Assembly: GCA_027459825.1 (NCBI GenBank)
Contig: DAIDGT010000006.1
Span: forward strand, 1 to 57,252
DNA: 57,252 nt
From: a bacterium
GTDB taxonomy: Bacteria; Patescibacteriota; Dojkabacteria; JAKAPS01; JAJZLI01
Direction of reading: 5' to 3'
Position numbers and translations under genes: made by a program. This document shows positions 53,265-57,252 of this stretch, in pieces; the first letter of the stretch is position 1; every line of letters begins with the position of its first letter. The notes under the pieces are model-generated. The model was not told where the DNA came from and searched no databases. It saw only the letters and a program-made list of their open reading frames with translations.

Positions 53265-53835
53265 AGTTTTTATTAATTAAATTAAGCATATTTACATCAG
53301 GCGGAATAACAAAACCCTTTATTCTTCCTATTAGTGACCCTATATGTAGCATATCACTTGATTTGATGTCCATCAATACATGGTCGAGGTTAAATACTTT
53401 ACCTACAATATCCTTAATACTTGATGGCTTAAATATTTGGTAATCTGCGCCAAGCGCTAACGACTTTGAAAGGTCTTCGACATTGTATGCATAAAGAAAG
53501 CTTAGTATTCCGTTTTCCTTACACTCATTTATAATGTCATATGATGTATTTATCCCAATTCTATGTTCTGGTGAATTTAATATTGCTCCTATTGCTCCAA
53601 TTGACGATAAAGCTTTTGCGCTAATATGTCCCATACTGTCATATGAAGATGAATGGCTAATGTTTTGTGCAATTGTTGGCATTTTAAATTTATTTATAAA
53701 GTCTTTTATATCAATAAGATTTGGAGCAATTAATATATTAGAGTTGTAATATGATTGACGTATTTTATGTATTAATTTTTCTCCATTTTCCCCTATTGTT
53801 TGCTCATTATTTGAGTGAAAATTAATAATTATCAT
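53254..53835 (-). CDS. triosephosphate isomerase-like pseudoenzyme
   Basis: 193 residues, aligned along its length with archaeal-type TPI: IIINFHSN for VINFKTY, PTIAQNISHSS for PVFAQHVD, SIGAIGAILNSPEHR for EAGAVGTLLNHSERR, and LGADYQIFKPSSI for LGPDYVAVEPPELI. All three catalytic positions differ: Lys is His, His is Ser, Glu is Lys. The C-terminal phosphate-binding strands are also missing. It cannot isomerise triose phosphates. It may bind GapN, whose gene overlaps it. Confidence 0.72.
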   Translation of the reverse strand: MIIINFHSNNEQTIGENGEKLIHKIRQSYYNSNILIAPNLIDIKDFINKFKMPTIAQNISHSSSYDSMGHISAKALSSIGAIGAILNSPEHRIGINTSYDIINECKENGILSFLYAYNVEDLSKSLALGADYQIFKPSSIKDIVGKVFNLDHVLMDIKSSDMLHIGSLIGRIKGFVIPPDVNMLNLINKNYAQ

Positions 53836-53936
53836 TCCTTTATTAATATATCCTCTAGAGTATATTTTTTCAACATATGTTGTAAGTGATATGTTAATAA
53901 TAAAACAATATGGGATTGTTATGATGCCATTGTTTG

Positions 53937-53945
53937 TGATAAAAT
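53937..53945 (+). promoter_or_regulatory. extended -10 of the surface protein
   Basis: TGA-TAAAAT, hexamer at 53940-53945, 6 nt before ATG 53952. Leaderless start, same design as at 11381 and 48541. Confidence 0.55.
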
Positions 53946-53951
53946 AGGGGC

Positions 53952-56900
53952 ATGTTAATTTTTAGTATATTTAAAAATATAAATTTTAGGTCAGCGAAAT
54001 TGTTGATTTCTATTTTTGTGCTTTTAAATATAATTTTTATTGCCTTTATTTCTTCTGGATCTCTATTTAAATCTACTGCAGTTAATGCAGCTCATAATTG
54101 TACCTTAAGAGTACAACATCCTTTTTACTTTGCATCAATTGAAGTTAAAGTTATTGATACTAATCCATCAATTCCAATTCCTAATGCAGCTAATCTTGCA
54201 ATGCATACTGATCAATGTAATGATGGGTGGGATAATGGATTACCTTGGGCAAGTGGATATAATTCAAATCTGCAAGAACCTCTGTTACAATCTCCTGACA
54301 TAACTCCAGGAAGTTATATTACCCCTTCTCAAGTAGCAGCTTTTTACAAAGAATATGGGTATGCTCCTAATACATACCAGGTAATGCCTGATATTTCAGT
54401 TGGAACTCAACAGACAGGAGGTACTATTTATACTTGTCCATCAAATACTATTTGTAGTGAGCTTCCTATGAGTTCAGAAATTACAAGAAGTGTTTCCTCA
54501 AGTGAGGTTGATGTGTCATACCTACAGTTGATAGATTGTGATTACTCTCCTGTAAGTTATACCCTCCAAGGTCTTCCTAGTGGATGGAATGTTGTTGGAA
54601 ATAACCAAACAGCAGATATTTCAAACGGCCCTTCTGTACCTGTTTATACTATTACAGTTACTCCTCCTAAAGCTGCTTCAGTAAGTGTATCTATAAATTG
54701 TCAAAATGTTTCTTGGAATGTTTCTGGGTGGCAGAGTGGTGATACTCTTCTTGGTTATATATATGACACTGTTACAGATAAAAAAATTATTATTCCTGTA
54801 CAACAAACTTCTTCAGGGAGCTATGCTCTACCTTCTGGGTTAACTTCAGGTAACCCGTATGTGGCAACTTTGTGGCTTTATGCCCCGGATCAGACAATAT
54901 TAACATCGGGTAGTTCATCTCCTTTATTAATGTCAAGTTGTCAGGTGTCATTACCTGCTCCAACTATTTCTGGTTCTTTGTCATGTAGTGGTATTTCATG
55001 GAGTACAACAAATTTTGTACAAGGAGATTTAGTTGAAGGATTTGTTGTAGATCAGAATACTAATACTCATGTATTTAACTTACCTGCGCAGTCCTCTGCT
55101 AGTGGTTCATATAGTTGGACACAAGATAATAGTCAAGATAATTATGTACTAAACCTCTTTGTTGTTGTTCCTAATGTTAATACAACAAACGTATATACTT
55201 CTCCTACATCTTTTAATTTCTATAACTGCGTGTCTCATGTGACTTCTCCTGTTCTTAATACTGTAAATCTTTCATGTATTAGTAATACATATAATATGGA
55301 GGTTTCATGGACATACTCAAATTTAAATTCATCTGATGAATTTTATGGAGAATTAAAGGATCTAACAAATCCAACTGATGCTCCAATTTCATTTATGACT
55401 AGTGCATCAAATGGTTCATATACGCTGACAGGAATATCTAGTCGTGACAATTACATCGCTGTAGGTTCTATTCAAGGAAATCATGGAATAAGTAGCACTG
55501 TTACTTCATCATCAGCAAATATATCAACTTGCCAGATACCTCTCGTACAACTTACTTCTGTTTCTTTAGCATGTGTTAATAATACAACAAATAATCTTGC
55601 CATAACATGGAATGCAGAAAGTGTATCAAGTGGAGATACATTTCAAGGAGAAATTAGGGATGTAACAACAAATCAGATTGTAGGTGACCTTCCATCTGGT
55701 ATAACTTTATCTCAAGGCCAATATGTATGGGGTGGAGCAAATGGAAAGGATTCATATACAGTTTCTGGATGGGCAGTAAATGCTAATGCTGCGTCAGGTA
55801 ATGTAGTAACTAGTTCGGCAGTAAGCTCTAATTGTATTCCCCAACAGGTTGTAACACCAACAGTTAGTACAGTATTAGGATGTCAAGGAGTTTCTTGGAC
55901 AGTTAATAATTTAGGTTCAGATACGATTTCAGGATATATTACTGATACATCAACAGGTACTAAGGTTTTTGCAGTACCATCATCAACATCATCTAATGGA
56001 AGTGCTCAATATTCTAATAATGATAGTCATGATAACTATCAGGCAACAATAAATGTATTAGATAGTAATGGTAATATTGTATCAACAGCAAATTCTAGTA
56101 ACTTTAACTTCTATGACTGTGTGTCACATACAACACCTCCAGTATTAAATACAGTAAGTTTATCTTGTGTAAGTAATACTTCAAATATGCAAATATCTTG
56201 GACGGATTCAAATGTAAACTCCTCAGATGAGTTTTATGGAGAATTAAAAGATGTGACAAATTCTAGTTCATCTCCTGTCAAATTCAGTATATTAGCATCT
56301 AATGGAGTGTACACAATAAATAATATCTCAAATAATGATGATTATGAGGTTGTTGGTTATATTAATGGAAATCATGGAACAAGTTCTTCTGTTACATCGT
56401 CTACAGCTAATATATCTACATGTCAGGTACCTACTGTACAGTTATCTTCTGTATCCTTATCTTGTGTTAATAATACAACCAATAATTTAGCTATAACATG
56501 GAAAGCAGAAAGTGTATCAAGTAGTGACATATTTGCAGGAAAGGTTACTGATGCAAATACAAATCAAGTTGTTGCTGAGCTTCCTTCAGGAATTTTATTA
56601 TCTCAGGGGGAATATGTATGGGGTGGTGCAAATGGTAAGGATTCATATACAGTTTCTGGATGGGCAATAAACTCTCAAGGTAAATCAGGAAATACTATTA
56701 CGAGTTCCTCTGTGAGTTCAAATTGTATTCCTGCATCACCTACAGTTACTGTTGTATTAGGTTGCCAAGGGGCATCTTGGACTGCAATTAACTTAGGATC
56801 TACTAATGTTGTATCTGGAGAAATTACAGATACTTCGAATAACTCTGTAGTTGCTACTATTCCATCTTCTTCTAGTACTGTAGGTAATTATTCTTACTCT

Positions 56901-57252
56901 AATAATAATAGCCATGATAATTATGAAGTAGCTTTAAATATTAAAGATAGTTTTGGAAATATTATATTTACAGCATATTCTAACAACTTTAATTTTTACA
57001 ACTGCGTATCTCATGTAACTCCTCCAGTACTTAATACAGTTACATTGTCGTGTATAAGTAATACTTCAAATATGCAAATATCTTGGACGGATTCAAATGT
57101 AAATTCATCTGATGAGTTTTATGGAGAATTAAAAGATGTGACAAATTCTAGCTCATCTCCTGTCAATTTTAGTATATTAGCATCTAATGGTGTGTATACA
57201 ATAAATAATATCTCAAATAATGATGATTATGAGGTTGTTGGTTATATTAATG
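53952..57252 (+). CDS. giant secreted repeat protein (partial, runs off the window)
   Basis: At least 1100 residues without a stop, open at the window end. N-terminal signal: a basic start, a hydrophobic stretch (LLISIFVLLNIIFIAFISSG) and a likely cleavage after VNA in STAVNAAHNC. A unique domain (about 45-300) leads into Ser/Thr/Asn-rich beta-sandwich repeats with a paired-Cys pattern (LSCxxN ... FYNC, STC, SSNC). Three modules, A (~95 residues), B (~100) and C (~100), cycle as A-B-C. It is probably a cell-surface stalk or adhesin. Disulfides could be made by the DUF929-VKOR pair. Codon use resembles the rest of the genome. Confidence 0.85.
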   Translation, partial: MLIFSIFKNINFRSAKLLISIFVLLNIIFIAFISSGSLFKSTAVNAAHNCTLRVQHPFYFASIEVKVIDTNPSIPIPNAANLAMHTDQCNDGWDNGLPWASGYNSNLQEPLLQSPDITPGSYITPSQVAAFYKEYGYAPNTYQVMPDISVGTQQTGGTIYTCPSNTICSELPMSSEITRSVSSSEVDVSYLQLIDCDYSPVSYTLQGLPSGWNVVGNNQTADISNGPSVPVYTITVTPPKAASVSVSINCQNVSWNVSGWQSGDTLLGYIYDTVTDKKIIIPVQQTSSGSYALPSGLTSGNPYVATLWLYAPDQTILTSGSSSPLLMSSCQVSLPAPTISGSLSCSGISWSTTNFVQGDLVEGFVVDQNTNTHVFNLPAQSSASGSYSWTQDNSQDNYVLNLFVVVPNVNTTNVYTSPTSFNFYNCVSHVTSPVLNTVNLSCISNTYNMEVSWTYSNLNSSDEFYGELKDLTNPTDAPISFMTSASNGSYTLTGISSRDNYIAVGSIQGNHGISSTVTSSSANISTCQIPLVQLTSVSLACVNNTTNNLAITWNAESVSSGDTFQGEIRDVTTNQIVGDLPSGITLSQGQYVWGGANGKDSYTVSGWAVNANAASGNVVTSSAVSSNCIPQQVVTPTVSTVLGCQGVSWTVNNLGSDTISGYITDTSTGTKVFAVPSSTSSNGSAQYSNNDSHDNYQATINVLDSNGNIVSTANSSNFNFYDCVSHTTPPVLNTVSLSCVSNTSNMQISWTDSNVNSSDEFYGELKDVTNSSSSPVKFSILASNGVYTINNISNNDDYEVVGYINGNHGTSSSVTSSTANISTCQVPTVQLSSVSLSCVNNTTNNLAITWKAESVSSSDIFAGKVTDANTNQVVAELPSGILLSQGEYVWGGANGKDSYTVSGWAINSQGKSGNTITSSSVSSNCIPASPTVTVVLGCQGASWTAINLGSTNVVSGEITDTSNNSVVATIPSSSSTVGNYSYSNNNSHDNYEVALNIKDSFGNIIFTAYSNNFNFYNCVSHVTPPVLNTVTLSCISNTSNMQISWTDSNVNSSDEFYGELKDVTNSSSSPVNFSILASNGVYTINNISNNDDYEVVGYIN
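55230..57252 (+). repeat. 885-891-bp tandem super-repeat
   Basis: The B module starts at 55230, 56121 and 57006, giving periods of 891 and 885 bp (297 and 295 codons). The last two copies are nearly identical over at least 100 bp (for example 56181 and 57066), while the first has diverged more. Each period holds a B, C and A module of the surface protein. Recent copies next to older ones mean ongoing expansion or gene conversion. Confidence 0.85.

Noticed and set aside
53254-53835. Functional triosephosphate isomerase
   Set aside because: All three catalytic residues are replaced and the C-terminal phosphate-binding part is absent.
1-57252. CRISPR arrays, insertion sequences, prophage and tRNA genes
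   Set aside because: No regularly spaced short repeats, transposase, integrase, phage structural gene or tRNA-like cloverleaf was seen.

Overview
The window looks like a chromosome segment of a Patescibacteria (Candidate Phyla Radiation, CPR) bacterium. The DNA is strongly AT-rich, genes are short and tightly packed with many 4-bp ATGA overlaps, and several proteins are trimmed relative to their families (UvrC, bS6, a MurF relative). There are many lineage-specific small proteins. A DUF929-VKOR oxidative folding pair and a giant repeat-bearing surface protein point to a small, surface-attached cell. TGA works as a stop codon (for example at the rsh/def overlap), so the UGA=Gly code of Gracilibacteria/Absconditabacteria does not apply. 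The exact phylum within CPR cannot be read from the sequence.

Layout. 1-2553: two NUDIX hydrolases, a frameshifted alpha/beta hydrolase, a decayed stretch and a zinc-ribbon protein. 2553-4797: secD-secF. 4816-12026: an accessory island of unknown proteins, two small Gly/His-rich proteins, a degenerate ABC ATPase, a GreA C-terminal-domain protein, a four-repeat protein, a GNAT and an XRE regulator. 12097-16492: an orphan histidine kinase, an HTH-nucleotidyltransferase-like protein and a DUF3048 protein. 16510-16840: RNase P RNA. 16860-24046: PAP2 phosphatase, rpsF-ssb-rpsR, two unknown proteins, ctpA, prmC-prfA-rpmE. 24098-33931: MBL hydrolase, nagB-like, dnaB, recA-recJ-rsh-def and HU. 33999-37261: ParB-like, miaA, slipin, RimK-like. 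37404-47594: the division and cell-wall cluster mraZ-rsmH-ftsL-ftsI, murA, MurF-like, murE, DUF1611, mpl. 47578-53835: epimerase, DUF929-VKOR, uvrC, gapN and a TPI-like protein. 53952-end: a surface protein that runs out of the window.

The most striking signal is an apparently undescribed regulon. A 16-bp palindrome, TTGCYA-N4-TRGCAA, occurs seven times: one single copy at 2103-2118 and three tandem pairs at 6675-6713, 7793-7831 and 10291-10338. Each pair sits between divergent genes. In six of the seven promoters the palindrome lies 21-22 bp upstream of a -10-like hexamer (19 bp in the seventh), which centres it near -42, the classic class II activator position. The genes so marked are the zinc-ribbon protein, two small Gly/His-rich proteins whose transcripts end in tandem hairpins, a Walker-degenerate ABC-like ATPase, a stand-alone GreA C-terminal domain, a GNAT acetyltransferase and the XRE regulator itself. 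The XRE protein is therefore the prime candidate for the factor that binds these sites.

Other themes are: extended -10 promoters placed 6-9 nt from start codons (leaderless mRNAs); a cell-wall operon with MurA Cys-to-Asp, a MurF relative without a P-loop and an Mpl-type ligase where MurC is expected; overlapping GapN and TPI-like genes that have each lost catalytic residues; and an RSH protein whose HD hydrolase centre is gone.
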